This document shows, one piece after another, positions 44,637 through 54,322 of a stretch of 64,000 nucleotides of DNA. The translations under genes were made by a program, and so were the position numbers. Origin of the DNA: Oegoconia quadripuncta (lineage: Eukaryota; Arthropoda; Insecta; Lepidoptera; Autostichidae); contig OX438752.1 in NCBI GenBank assembly GCA_949316235.1, positions 186,001 to 250,000 of the forward strand, read 5' to 3'. Position 1 is the first letter of the stretch. Each line of letters opens with the position of its first letter. The notes under the pieces are model-generated. The model was not told where the DNA came from and did no database searches. It saw only the letters and a list, made by a program, of their open reading frames with translations.

Positions 44637-44965
44637 ACGACCGATTGTAGTGGATAGTGAACCTATCAGCGAAACCAAAGGTTGCGGGTTCGAATCCCGC
44701 GAGAGATAAATTTTTGTGTGATGAATGCGAACATTTATTCCCGAGTCATACATGTTTAATTTATGTATGTTTATCCGTTATCTAGTCTACTATTTGGTAA
44801 GTTATGGATGTTTTCATTTATAATAAGTATTTATTTACAAAAAAAATATGTATTTATATTGTATATCAACCATCTGGTATCCACAACACAAGCCCATAGT
44901 TGCTTACTGTGGAACTAGATCACGCTGTGTGTATGTCTAAGGATGTTTATATTTATTTATTATTT
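44637..44965 (+). repeat. Chimeric SINE: SINE-A head, SINE-B tail
   Basis: The first part has the SINE-A head (ATAGTGAACCTATCAGCG, B box GGTTCGAATCC at 44686-44696) and body to TATCCGTTATCTAGTC (44773-44788). From about 44805 it is SINE-B: AACCATCTGGTATCCACA and GGAACTAGATCACGCTGTG. Confidence 0.7.
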
Positions 44966-44969
44966 ATTT

Positions 44970-45040
44970 TTTATTTGGTACTCGAACCCGCGACCTCTGA
45001 TTCGTAAAGCTTTTCACATTGAGCCACGGAGGCGGTTAAG
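44970..45040 (-). repeat. SINE-C head
   Basis: Minus-strand CCGCCTCCGTGGCTCAATG and AGAGGTCGCGGGTTCGA; no body. Confidence 0.6.
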
Positions 45041-45392
45041 ATTACTTTATGGCGGAATTTTTCAGGATGAAAAGTATGTCTTTCTCCAGGAACCAGGCTA
45101 CAAAAATTTCCAGTGATCAAGTGACAGTAACAAACGGACAGACAGAGTTCCACAGTTTATAATATCAGTGTGAAATTCACTTTTCCAGAAGTTGTTAAGA
45201 CCGAGTTGGTTAGGTTGTATTAAGATCCTTTGAATATTACCGAGGAGATTTACCGGTAATGCTAGAAATGTTAGCCATTGTATAACGGTCCGTTTAAGCA
45301 TTTAAATAAATAACTTAAATAACCTTCTGTCTACAACATAATATCGTAAACTGTGACGTAGATTCTTCATCCCTGTCAAAGTACTCGTGTGA
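45041..45392. other. No recognised feature
   Basis: Short ORFs only, no family resemblance. Confidence 0.35.
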
Positions 45393-46120
45393 GCTTGTTA
45401 TATTATACCAGTAATGTGGCTTTCGATTAGTAAATGAACAAATTTTGTACTACGTCACGTTAAAACATTCTATCACTCTTTATTCAAGAAATTTCCATCT
45501 TCGGACAACCAGGCGTGGGGGGGGTTTCCATCCATATGTTGTCAACATACCGAACATCCGCACTAAGCTCTTTGCTTCATCATTTATAATGCGGACTGCT
45601 AAGGTATGGAACTCACTGCCCGCGTCGGTTTTTCCCGACACTTACAACCTTGGGATCTTCAAGTCTAGAGTGAATAGGCATTTACTGGGTGCGCATGATA
45701 CATCTTCGGCTACATCGTCACTTTCCATCAGGTGAGATTGTGGCCAAACGCGAATCCAGTTTTTAATAAAAAAAAAAAAAAAAATATATAAAAATATTCA
45801 AAAAATAAATTAGAATATTACAGTACTAATTATGCAATAAGAATTATTTGATTTAGAATAGATTGTTTCAGCTTACTATAATGATAATAATTATAACATA
45901 AAAAGTGAACCAGATGTGACGTATTTAATACAAACTGTTTACTATGTGTGGTCGAACTTAACAACTTATATGTTTACAATAAATTACAATACGAATTATA
46001 CTATTATTTATATATTAAACACATTACGTTTTTAGAGTGATATAATGTTTTAACGTGACGTAGTACAAAATTTGTTTATTTACTAATCGAAAGCCACATG
46101 GCTGGTATAATATAACAAGC
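45393..46120. mobile_element. TIR element carrying a LINE-J insertion
   Basis: Inverted ends of about 90 bp: GCTTGTTATATTATACC at 45393 is mirrored by GGTATAATATAACAAGC ending at 46120. Both arms hold TGGCTTTCGATTAGTAAAT and GTACTACGTCACGTTAAAA. Class unknown; no clear target duplication. Confidence 0.75.
45492..45794 (+). pseudogene. LINE-J 3' fragment inserted in TIR element
   Basis: Encodes FHLRTTRRGGGFHPYVVNIP, TAKVWNSLPASVFPDTYNLG, KSRVNRHLLGAH and ends in poly-A (45767-45784). TATTCAAGAAA before (45481-45491) and TATTCAAAAAA after (45795-45805) form an 11-bp duplication with one change. Confidence 0.75.
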
Positions 46121-46504
46121 ACGACTACGTCCCTCTTAACCAAACTTAAAGTGGCTTAGTTTTAGTATTCTTCTTTTATTAGTCGTCCCATCGCCTCCTG
46201 GCGCGGAACTTTAATAAGGAAACTTGACGGCGCTGGAGGAGGTGGAGAAGGCCGGCTGCGGGAGGACAATTACAATCCGGAAACGCCTGGGGCTGCGCAT
46301 CGAGCTCCCAAGCGTATTCAATGACAAATGATCATTCACACAATTATATAAACCTGATAGTAAGAAACCTTCTATATACAATACACATAGAGATAGGTTT
46401 GAAATCTTGTATGTGTCAAAAAATATAGCAAATTATTCTGCTCGGTGTTATGAGTAACGAAATGTAGCCTTATTTCACAGTAATTAAAAAATTAATTACA
46501 ACGC
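46121..46504. other. No recognised feature
   Basis: A GC-rich segment at 46190-46310 with CTGGAGGAGGTGGAGAAGG has no supported gene. Confidence 0.35.
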
Positions 46505-46930
46505 TTACAACTTATAATGTCACTTAGAGATAAGTTTAAAGAGTACAATATTCTGACATTCCCTCTACAGTACATTTTAGAAAATCTAATATTATGTCAA
46601 AAAAATGTAGCACCATTTAGAAAAAATTGTGATAAATATGATGTCAATACAAGAAATAAAGATAAACTTGCAGGTCACGTAAGCAGACTCCGCGAAATCA
46701 GTAATTCCTTCAGAGGGCTATGTATACGTTTTTTCAATAAGGTTCCTGTTGATATACAAAATCTTCCTTTCAATAAATTTAAAGATACTATAAAACAGAA
46801 ACTTATTAACAAAGCATATTATAAAATATCAGACTATTTAGATGATAATCATCCCTGGACGTAATCAGATCTTTCGCATGCCAGGCTATTTCTCAAATGA
46901 TAATTAAATGGAAAAACCTACTACTCTGTG
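46505..46930 (+). pseudogene. LINE-E C-terminal coding, left of mariner
   Basis: About 115 codons from 46517: LRDKFKEYNILTFPLQYILE, KNVAPFRKNCDKYDVNTRNK, HVSRLREISNSFRGLC, VDIQNLPFNKFKDTIKQKLI. It is the end of a CR1/Jockey-like ORF; the RT core is missing. The 3' UTR is split by the mariner at TA (46931) and goes on at 48230. Confidence 0.7.
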
Positions 46931-46932
46931 TA

Positions 46933-48227
46933 AAAAGTATCGGGAATATGTCAATAAAAAGACCCGCGTAAAAGAGGTCGTTCTAATTTTTTTACTGCAT
47001 GTTGGTAGCACTGTACTGATTTAGCGCGCAAAATTTGAGCGGGATCTGTCATTTAATTTGTTTTAAACTACACTTTTTGTTGGTCATAGTTTTGAGTCCT
47101 CGGCGATTTTTACAATGGAAAATATTGTTGAACAAAGAGTGTGCCTTAAATTTTGTGTTTCAAATGATATTTCATGTGGTGAATCACTAAAAATGTTGCG
47201 AAATACCTACGGCGAATCGTGTATATCGAAAACAAGGGCTTATGAATGGTATAAGGCTTTTAAGAAGGCCGAGAAGTAGTAGTAGACTTGCCTCGTTCTG
47301 GTAGACCTTCAACCGCTACGACCAAAGAAAACATCGACAGAATCAAGAAGCTAGTGCTCGAAAATCGACGTATGAGTCTGAGAGAGTTGGCTAGTGAGGT
47401 GAACATATCTTTTAAGTCCGTCCACAACATTCTCATTGACATTTTAGGCATGAAACGCGTCGCCGCTCGACTAGTTCCAAAAGAGCTCAATTTTGTTCAA
47501 AAAGCGCAGCGAAAGCATGTCGCTGAAGACATGGTTTCCCGAGCTTCTACGGATCCGACCTTTATGAAACGTATAATAACTGGCGACGAGACATGGGTTT
47601 ATGAGTACGACATGCAAACAAGCCAACAGTCTTCAGAATGGCGTCTCGAAAACGAGCCGAAACGCAAAAAACCGCGGCAAAGTCGCTCCAAAATCAAGGT
47701 GATGCTGACAGTTTTTTTTGACTACCGTGGTGTGGTTCACTCCGAATTCCTTCCAGAGGGAGAAACAGTGAATAAAGAATATTATTTAGGCGTCATGAAG
47801 CGTTTGCGTGAGAGTATCCGCCGAAAACGTCCAGATTTGTGGCAACACAACTCATGGATGCTGCACCATGATAATGCACCATCACACACAGCCATTATAG
47901 TGAAAGAGTTTTTAGCGAAAAATTCAACAAAAGTTCTGGACCAAGCACCGTATTCACCTGATATGGCTCCGTCTGACTTTTTTTTATTTCCCAAGTTAAA
48001 ATTACCACTTCGAGGAAAACGTTTTGAGTCGATAGAAGCCATAAAAGAAAATTCGCTGAATGAGCTAAAGGCCATACCGCAAATAGCCTATGAAAAATGT
48101 ATGGAAGACTGGGTGAAGCGGTGGAGATGTTGTATTGCAAGCGATGGGGCCTACTTTGAAGGCGATAAAATAAATTTAGATGAATAATTTGTATTTTTTG
48201 TTTTATTGACGCATTCCCGATACTTAG
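46933..48227 (+). mobile_element. Mariner transposon, about 1.3 kb
   Basis: Terminal inverted repeats: AAGTATCGGGAATATGTCAA near 46937 is mirrored at 48200-48225 (inverse AAGTATCGGGAATGCGTCAA). TA is on both sides (46931-46932, 48228-48229). Length and layout are those of a complete mariner. Confidence 0.9.
47115..48187 (+). pseudogene. Mariner transposase with one frameshift
   Basis: ATG at 47115 opens 54 codons of the N-terminal DNA-binding part (MENIVEQRVCLKFCVSND to RAYEWYKAFKK) and hits TAG at 47277. From about 47267 the next frame continues through LPRSGRPSTAT, the second helix-turn-helix and LVPKELN linker to the catalytic domain and stop at 48187. Numbering from LPRSG (47288), the acids are D100 in GDETW, D195 in HHDNAPSH and D230 in YSPDMAPSD, so D,D34D is intact. 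One base change in length near 47262-47270 separates the two parts. Transposase cuts and pastes the element at TA sites in the nucleus. As it stands it is inactive. Confidence 0.9.
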
Positions 48228-48229
48228 TA

Positions 48230-48415
48230 CACTGAATGTATATGTAATATAAAAATCTGTTTTAAAAAAGAACGACCTCTCGAGTTTCTTGCTTGTTCTT
48301 CTCAGAGGAATATTACCTTTTGAACCAGCAGTAGCTTAAAAAATGTAAACTCTGACTATTTTAAGAGTACCCTGTGTACCTACAAAATAAAGCATTTTTT
48401 GAATTTGAATTTGAA
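48230..48415 (+). repeat. LINE-E 3' UTR, right of mariner
   Basis: GAACGACCTCTCGAGTTTCT, TTTTGAACCAGCAGTAGC, CCTACAAAATAAAGC and a (TTTGAA)n tail. It completes the LINE-E that starts at 46505. Confidence 0.7.
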
Positions 48416-48419
48416 CAGC

Positions 48420-48705
48420 TTGATAAAGAAATTGATAACAAAAAAAAAATCAATACGTGTATATGTGTATACTTTTATACGTGTATATACTGTGATATGC
48501 AATAAACACTTTAAGTTTGAGTAGTTGTCCATGTTGTAAACAAACATGATGTAACGAGCGACATGATAAAGAGTTCTCAATATAGTAACGTTATTTATTG
48601 AATGGATGCAGCGAAAAATAAATAGCACTTGTGTAAGAGATGCGATGATAAAGGGACATGACACTTAGATAAAAGGGCATCAGACACTCGGCTGCGTATC
48701 GCCCT
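48420..48705. other. No recognised feature
   Basis: A purine-poor stretch with TGTGATATGCAATAAACACT at 48490 that may be a LINE end. Confidence 0.3.
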
Positions 48706-48710
48706 CTTAT

Positions 48711-49022
48711 AGGTACGAGTGGGTACCTACAGATAGGTACGAGTGGGTACCTACAGATAGGTACGAGTGGGTACCTAGAGATAGGTACGAGTGGGTACCT
48801 ACAGATAGGTACGAGTGGGTACCTAGAGATAGGTACGAGTGGGTACCTAGAGATAGGTACGAGTGGGTACCTACAGATAGGTACGAGTGGGTACCTACAG
48901 ATAGGTACGAGTGGGTACCTACAGATAGGTACGAGTGGGTACCTACAGATAGGTACGAGTGGGTACCTACAGATAGGTACGAGTGGGTACCTACAGATAG
49001 GTACGAGTGGGTACTTACAGAT
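48711..49022. repeat. 24-bp minisatellite, 13 units
   Basis: Unit AGGTACGAGTGGGTACCTAC plus AGAT, starting every 24 bp from 48711 to 48999 with no indels; units differ mainly CTACAG/CTAGAG. Each contains GGTACC. The minus-strand ORF across it is a by-product of the 24-bp (8 codon) period. Confidence 0.95.
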
Positions 49023-49074
49023 AAGCTCGACGGAGACACGGACAGCAGTTTTGTTGGAATGGATATTAGTCTAA

Positions 49075-49292
49075 GGCCTGTATTAATAAATCCATCTTGA
49101 GACCGAGATTGCGTGTCAGTCTCAATACATCTTGAGACCGAGATTGCGTGTCAGTCTCAATACATCTTGAGACCGAGATTGCGTGTCAGTCTCAATACAT
49201 CTTGAGACCGAGATTGCGTGTCAGTCTCAATACAATTTTTTTTATACCGTTTTAATATACAACAGATTTGTCAGTCTTGAGAACGGTTTTTT
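49075..49292. mobile_element. MITE X with expanded internal repeat
   Basis: Starts GGCCTGTATTAATAAATCC after TAA (49072-49074). The right end is cut by SINE-C at about 49293. Confidence 0.7.
49093..49232. repeat. 35-bp tandem repeat, 4 units
   Basis: Units starting CATCTTGAGACCGAGATTGC at 49093, 49128, 49163 and 49198, nearly identical. All inside MITE X. Confidence 0.95.
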
Positions 49293-49588
49293 AATTGATG
49301 TTAAGTGAAGATGAGGTCGAAGGTGGAAGCGTACTGACCCGGAAACCCCAACAACACATTTGGGGGACTGGCTATCTTATCTCTGACAACCGGAACACAA
49401 CAATGTTATTAACATTGCTGCTTGGCGGCAGATTTAGATAAGATGGTGGTAGCTAGCCAGGCGGACATTTTAAAATGCCCTACCACCAACCAAACTGAGT
49501 ACTTAAACATGTACCCCGCTGGGGATCGAACCCGCGACCGCCGAATCGTAAACCCAATGTTGTTTACATTGAGCCACGGAGGCGGTTA
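49293..49588 (-). repeat. SINE-C, near full length
   Basis: Left end TGATGTTAAGTGAAGATGAG, right end head CCGCCTCCGTGGCTCAATG (minus) with B box GGTTCGATCCC (inverse at 49526-49536). Confidence 0.85.
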
Positions 49589-49665
49589 AAATGGACCTAA
49601 AAGTCATTCAGAAAACCTTCGAAGAACTATGATATCATCCATATTTATCATTATCATCCATTTGA

Positions 49666-49900
49666 CGACCGATTGGTGTAGTGGATAGTGACCCTATCAG
49701 CAAAACCAACGGTTGCGGGTTCGAATCCCGCGAGGGGTAAATGTTTGTGTGATGGATACGAACATTTATTCCCGAATCTTGGATGTTTATATAAATATTT
49801 ATGTATGTTTATCCGTTATCTAGTATCCATAGCACAAGCTTTGCTTAGTTTGGGACTAGATGATTGGTGTAAGTGTCCGAAATATTTACATTTATTTATA
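49666..49900 (+). repeat. SINE-A, near full length
   Basis: GACGACCGATTGGTGTAGTG, B box GGTTCGAATCC (49718-49728), to ACTAGATGATTGGTGTAAGT and an ATTT tail. Very similar to 6382-6612. Confidence 0.85.
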
Positions 49901-50015
49901 TACACCGAATTACTGTGTTAAAAGATTAATATCAATCAATAAAATACTCTTTCCAGGCAACCTTTAGGGTAAAGATACAAGCTACCAGTAGAGGAGGTCT
50001 GCACGAATAGTAGCA

Positions 50016-50710
50016 ATCCCATCAAAAACAATACTTGTCAAAAAAACCAAGTCTCGCAACTCAGTTGTTCTGCGGTAAAAAGTTGTGAGATCCATGTAAT
50101 ACGAAGTCGGTTGTTAATTTATTCAGTCTCTACTTAAGCGACTTTCTGTCTTAATACGTCCAGTCTCTAAGACCACGATCGTGGTCCATAACAATTGAAA
50201 ATCATTTGTGTCTGGAATCTCCGTACTCGAAGCATTAAGTTATTACGTAATAATTAACAGCATCTTATAGTGACGCATATCAATATTAAAATTCTTTAAT
50301 GTTTTATATAAATATATTGAGACTTGGCCATCGCCTGAAAAGACGTGTAAATTCAATCGCCTGAAAACACATGTAAATTCAATTATTTAGTGCGATGGCC
50401 AAGTCTCGATATATTTATATAAAACATTAAAGAATTTTAATATTGATATGCGTCACTATAAGATGCTGTTAATTATTACGTAATAACTTAATGCTTCGAG
50501 TACGGAGATTCCAGACACAAATGATTTTCAATTGTTATGGACCACGATCGTGGTCTTAGAGACTGGACGTATTAAGACAGAAAGTCGCTTAAGTAGAGAC
50601 TGAATAAATTAACAACCGACTTCGTATTACATGGATCTCACAACTTTTTACCGCAGAACAACTGAGTTGCGAGACTTGGTTTTTTTGACAAGTATTGTTT
50701 TTGATGGGAT
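50016..50710. mobile_element. Foldback element, family P copy 1
   Basis: Arms 50016-50334 and 50392-50710, each 319 bp, almost perfect inverses; 57-bp loop with a duplicated TGTAAATTCAATCGCCTGAA-like word. Ends ATCCCATCAAAAACA; CCAAGTCTCG just inside. No ORF and no clear target duplication. Class unknown. Confidence 0.85.
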
Positions 50711-50924
50711 CTCATTTCTTTTTGTATTTTGTAGATACTTAGGTACTTAAAGTATCAATATTTAATTTATTTAAATTATTTATCCGAATAACGTCCAAAT
50801 TGTAAGCAAATAATATCAGTAAACCAATGAGAGTAGCCTTTAGTCGTCAAACTAATATAGCAATCGAAATTATCAATGAAAATCGCAAACTTATAGGTAA
50901 GAATTCTGGGCACATCCGAACAGC

Positions 50925-51110
50925 ATTGGGTCGCTCGCGCGTATGAGCGCGGCTGCTGCTCGCTCGGCGACATTCACCTTTCCGCGCGCCCCGCCACTGT
51001 CCCCGCCCCGCGCCCTCGCGCTAGCATCGCGCAGCGCGTAGTAACGGCCCGCGCTCACTCGCTAGCATCGCAGCGCGTGGTATATAATTATACAACCTTA
51101 CGCACTCGTA
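50925..51110. other. CpG-rich block with duplicated word
   Basis: CGCTAGCATCGCGCAGCGCG (51019) recurs as CGCTAGCATCGCAGCGCG (51060), then GGTATATAATTATAC. It might be a promoter, but no exon is seen on either strand. Confidence 0.4.
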
Positions 51111-51190
51111 ATAAGTACGAATACGCACGTAGGTACGTTTTTTGCATTAATAAATAATTTAATACACGTGTTTTCATCACCGGAATACCC

Positions 51191-51228
51191 ATTTTTTGCT
51201 CGATTTGGCAGGGGCACTACCATGCGCC
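51191..51228 (-). repeat. Repeat H start, truncated
   Basis: TTTTGCTCGATTTGGCAGGG and GCACTACCATGCGCC match the H start in minus orientation, just outside the longer copy. Confidence 0.5.
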
Positions 51229-51242
51229 TATATTTATATGGG

Positions 51243-51708
51243 ACTAGCTTAAACCCGCGGCTTCGCACGCAATAATAATAATTGCCGTAAAATAAAATAT
51301 TGAAAAATTTAATTAACTGAAGACTTGGCTGTATGGGCTTAATTTTCTTTGCTGTCTTTTCTAGATTTTTTAGTTTTTCCTTGATTCATACACCAAACAC
51401 TACTTATATTCCAAATTTGAAGCTTCTAGGTCTGCTAGAAGTGCCTTAGAATTTTGATGATCGGTGAGTCAGTGACTGACAAAATTAAGAAATTTGACCC
51501 CTTATAATTCTTAGAATACTGGTTCAAATTGAATGAAATTTTAAATATATTTATAATGCCTGCATAGTTACTGAAAATTTCAGTCTTCTATTTTTATCCA
51601 CAACGAAGTTACAGGGGGTCGAAAATGGTCTGAATTGCTTCGAGAAAAGGATGGTACGGCCGTGACGCTTTTTTGCTCGACTTGGTGGGGGCACGGCCGT
51701 GCCCCCAG
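51243..51708 (-). repeat. Repeat H, longest copy
   Basis: Minus strand starts CTGGGGGCACGGCCGTGCCC (a perfect hairpin, 51688-51708) and ends GAAGCCGCGGGTTTAAGCTAG. Contains TCACCGATCATCAAAAT as in 1874-2290. Confidence 0.65.
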
Positions 51709-51889
51709 ATACGGTGCATTTTTGTAGTTGCTAATTGTTATAACAATGTAAAGATTAAGGTAAGTACATAAACTAAGCCCACAAACTATAATTAGATAAT
51801 TTGATTGCACATAAAACATGTCATTGACCACATAAAATACATATACTGCGTGTATGGGACAACCCGACATTCCTTTTATGTTATTTAAT

Positions 51890-52110
51890 CTAACTAATAT
51901 GATAAATGTGAATGTTTGGATGTTTGTTTATTTGTTTGTTTGTTGCCCAATCACTGCAAAACGGATGGACGGATTTGGATGACACTTGGTATATAGGTAG
52001 AACATACCCTGGATTGAGACATAGGATATTTTTAATCCCGATAAAGTGAGTAGTTCCCGCGGGATAACCAAAATTTCCGCGATAAAGTAATTCTACGAAG
52101 AAATATAACC
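51890..52110 (+). repeat. Repeat G
   Basis: AACTAATATGATAAATGTGA, GTTGCCCAATCACTGCAAAA, ACATACCCTGGATTGAGACA, AGTAGTTCCCGCGGGATAAC. Confidence 0.65.
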
Positions 52111-52745
52111 CCATATTTTTACAGCCGGAATCAATTCTATACATGCTTCTGACCAAACTAATTTAAAATAACCTTATATAAACTATTTTACCAATAGGTT
52201 ATTTCTTCGAATCTGTCTCCGATTTAGCGACGCGTCCGGTGTTGCCTTTACAAGGAATCAAAACAAGCATTGTTCCCCGGCGTGCATTATATATTCAATA
52301 GATATGCATTTCAGTGCTTGCGATCTGTTTCCCCGAAACAAAAGCCATCTCACTTCGCGTAACCCGAAGCGATGTGAAGGTTGTCAGGAATAAACATTAT
52401 TATTTATTATTATACTCCGGAGTGAAACGTCAGAATCGTATAAACATACTCTGGAGAAAACAAACGATTAAAACAAAACGGCTGAATCGATTTTAATAAC
52501 ACAAGTTTAAGTGCTACCGCTCGAATACCTGCTTTCAAATAAAAAAAAAACCGCATTTAAGGCGACGCAGTTCAGGAAATCTACTTTTTCACGGGGGTGA
52601 AGCAAGGGAAGGAGGAGAGCAGGCGCGCGGGGCCCCGCAATCGCCTGTGTGTTTTTCCGAGACAGATCGCGCTCGCAGTTTAAGAGCTACGGGGACACGC
52701 ACATATAGCAGTCATACTTAAACCCCTCTCCTTTTGCGGGGGGGT
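52111..52745. other. No recognised gene
   Basis: 52470-52580 has AAACGGCTGAATCGATTTTA, common in lepidopteran LINE ends. 52600-52700 is GC-rich. Confidence 0.35.
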
Positions 52746-52747
52746 TA

Positions 52748-52860
52748 AGAACGCCACGAGTGGTCACTCATCCAAGGACTGACCGCGTTAGGAAGGTTAC
52801 TTAACTTTGCTAATCATAAATGGATAGAGAATGCGACTGCACCAAGCGTGCTTCATGATC
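52748..52860 (-). repeat. 5S rRNA-like repeat
   Basis: Minus strand AAAGTTAAGTAACCTTCC, GCGGTCAGTCCTTGGATG, AGTGACCACTCG. Compare 17385. Confidence 0.55.
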
Positions 52861-52929
52861 CACAACAGGCTTAGCCTAGTTTGGGACTAAATTATTTTAT
52901 TTAATAAGACATACCAACAGCACAACACC

Positions 52930-53227
52930 TCTCAAGATTGAGAACAGTCTTGTGACCGGTCTCAAGTAAACGTGTTGATTAATAAACCTAACTTGAGACC
53001 TGAAAAGCACGTGCGTACTCAAGCAGTACTCACTTGAGAGGTGCGCGTATTAATAAACGAAACTCGAGACTATCATTATTCATACTTGAGAAGTGATCTC
53101 AGCTGAGTAGACCTCAAGATTGGTTTATAAATTAGCACAGAGCTTGAGATAGCGTCAACAGCTTAAGACGCATCGCGGTTGATATAGCCTCGAGACTTGT
53201 ATTGAGATTGATTTATTAATACGGGCC
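52930..53227. mobile_element. MITE X, one end missing
   Basis: Right end GATTTATTAATACGGGCC followed by TAA; the left end starts at CTCAAGATTGAGAACAG without the terminal GGCC. Confidence 0.75.
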
Positions 53228-53482
53228 TAAAAGGTACTCAGCTCTAAATATAATTATGTTATTACAAGTGAAAATTACAAAACAATAAATTAATTTAATT
53301 GAAAACAACACAACAATCTATGAATGTTGCTTCTAAAAATATTGGGAAACGAATCGTGAAATCGTGAATGACGTAGAACATTTGTTCTAGATGTAGAGAT
53401 ATGCAGCAGTCTAGTAATGGAGTTTTGGGAAAATGGCAAGGAATCGATAATTTAATTCTAAATAAAATAATTAGTGTAAATT

Positions 53483-54322
53483 GCGTCTGTGGCTCAGCGG
53501 TGAGCGTCGGTGGCTCAGCCGTGAGCGTCGGTGGCTCAGCGGTGAGTGTCGGTGGCTCAGCGGTGAGCGTCGGTAACTCAGCGGTGAGTGTCGGTGGCTC
53601 AACGGTGAGTGTCGGTGGCTCAGCGGTGAGCGTCGGTGGCTCAGCGGTGAGCGCCGGTGGCTCAACGGTGAGCGTCGGTGGCTCAGCGGTGAGCGTCGGT
53701 GGCTCAGCGGTGAGCGTAGGTGGCTCAGCGGTGAGCGTCGGTGGCTCAGCGGTGAGCGTCGGTGGCTCAGCGGTGAGCGTCGGTGGCTCAGCGGTGAGCG
53801 TCGGTGGCTCAGCGGTGAGCGTCGGTGGCTCAGCGGTGAGCGTCGGTGGCTCAGCGGTGAGCGTCGGTGGCTCAGCCGTGAGCGTCGGTGGCTCAGCCGT
53901 GAGCGTAGGTGGCTCAGCGGTGAGCGTCGGTGGCTCAGCGGTGAGCGTCGGTGGCTCAGCCGTGAGCGTCGGTGGCTCAACGGTGACCGTCGGTGACTCA
54001 ACGGTGAGCGTAGGTGGCTCAGCGGTGAACGTCGGTGGCTCAACGGTGAGCGTCGGTGGCTCAGCGGTGAGCGTCGGTGGCTCAGCGGTGAGTGTCGGTG
54101 GCTCAACGGTGAGCGTCGGTGGCTCAGCGGTTACCGTCGGTGGCTCAACGGTGAGCGTCGGTGGCTCAGTGGTGAGCGTCTGTGGCTCAGTGGTGAGCGT
54201 CTGTGGCTCAGTGGTGAGCGTAGGTGGCTCAACTGTGAGGGTCGGTGGCTCAGCGGTGAGCGTCAGTGGCTCAACGGTGAGCGTCGGTGGCTCAACGGTG
54301 AGCGTCGGTGGCTCAACGGTTA
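53483..54322 (+). repeat. 21-bp minisatellite of a SINE A box, 40 units
   Basis: Unit GCGTCGGTGGCTCAGCGGTG plus A. Unit starts run from 53483 to 54302, that is 39 steps of exactly 21 bp with no net indel. Each unit holds a TGGCTCAGCGG-type pol III A box. The 40th unit is the native 5' head of the SINE-D that follows. Variants (CAACGG, CAGTGG, GTAGG) are interspersed. Both strands are open in several frames because 21 is seven codons; these ORFs (for example 53401-54384 plus, 53295-54374 minus) are by-products. Confidence 0.95.

Noticed and set aside
48707..49039. 110-codon ORF with GTHSYLSV repeats
   Set aside because: By-product of the 24-bp minisatellite; no supporting gene signals.
48711..49232. 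CRISPR array
   Set aside because: Repeats are contiguous without unique spacers and the DNA is eukaryotic.
49666..49900. SINE heads as genuine tRNA genes
   Set aside because: Anticodon arms and acceptor stems do not close, copies recur with the same SINE body, and all have A-rich or ATTT tails.
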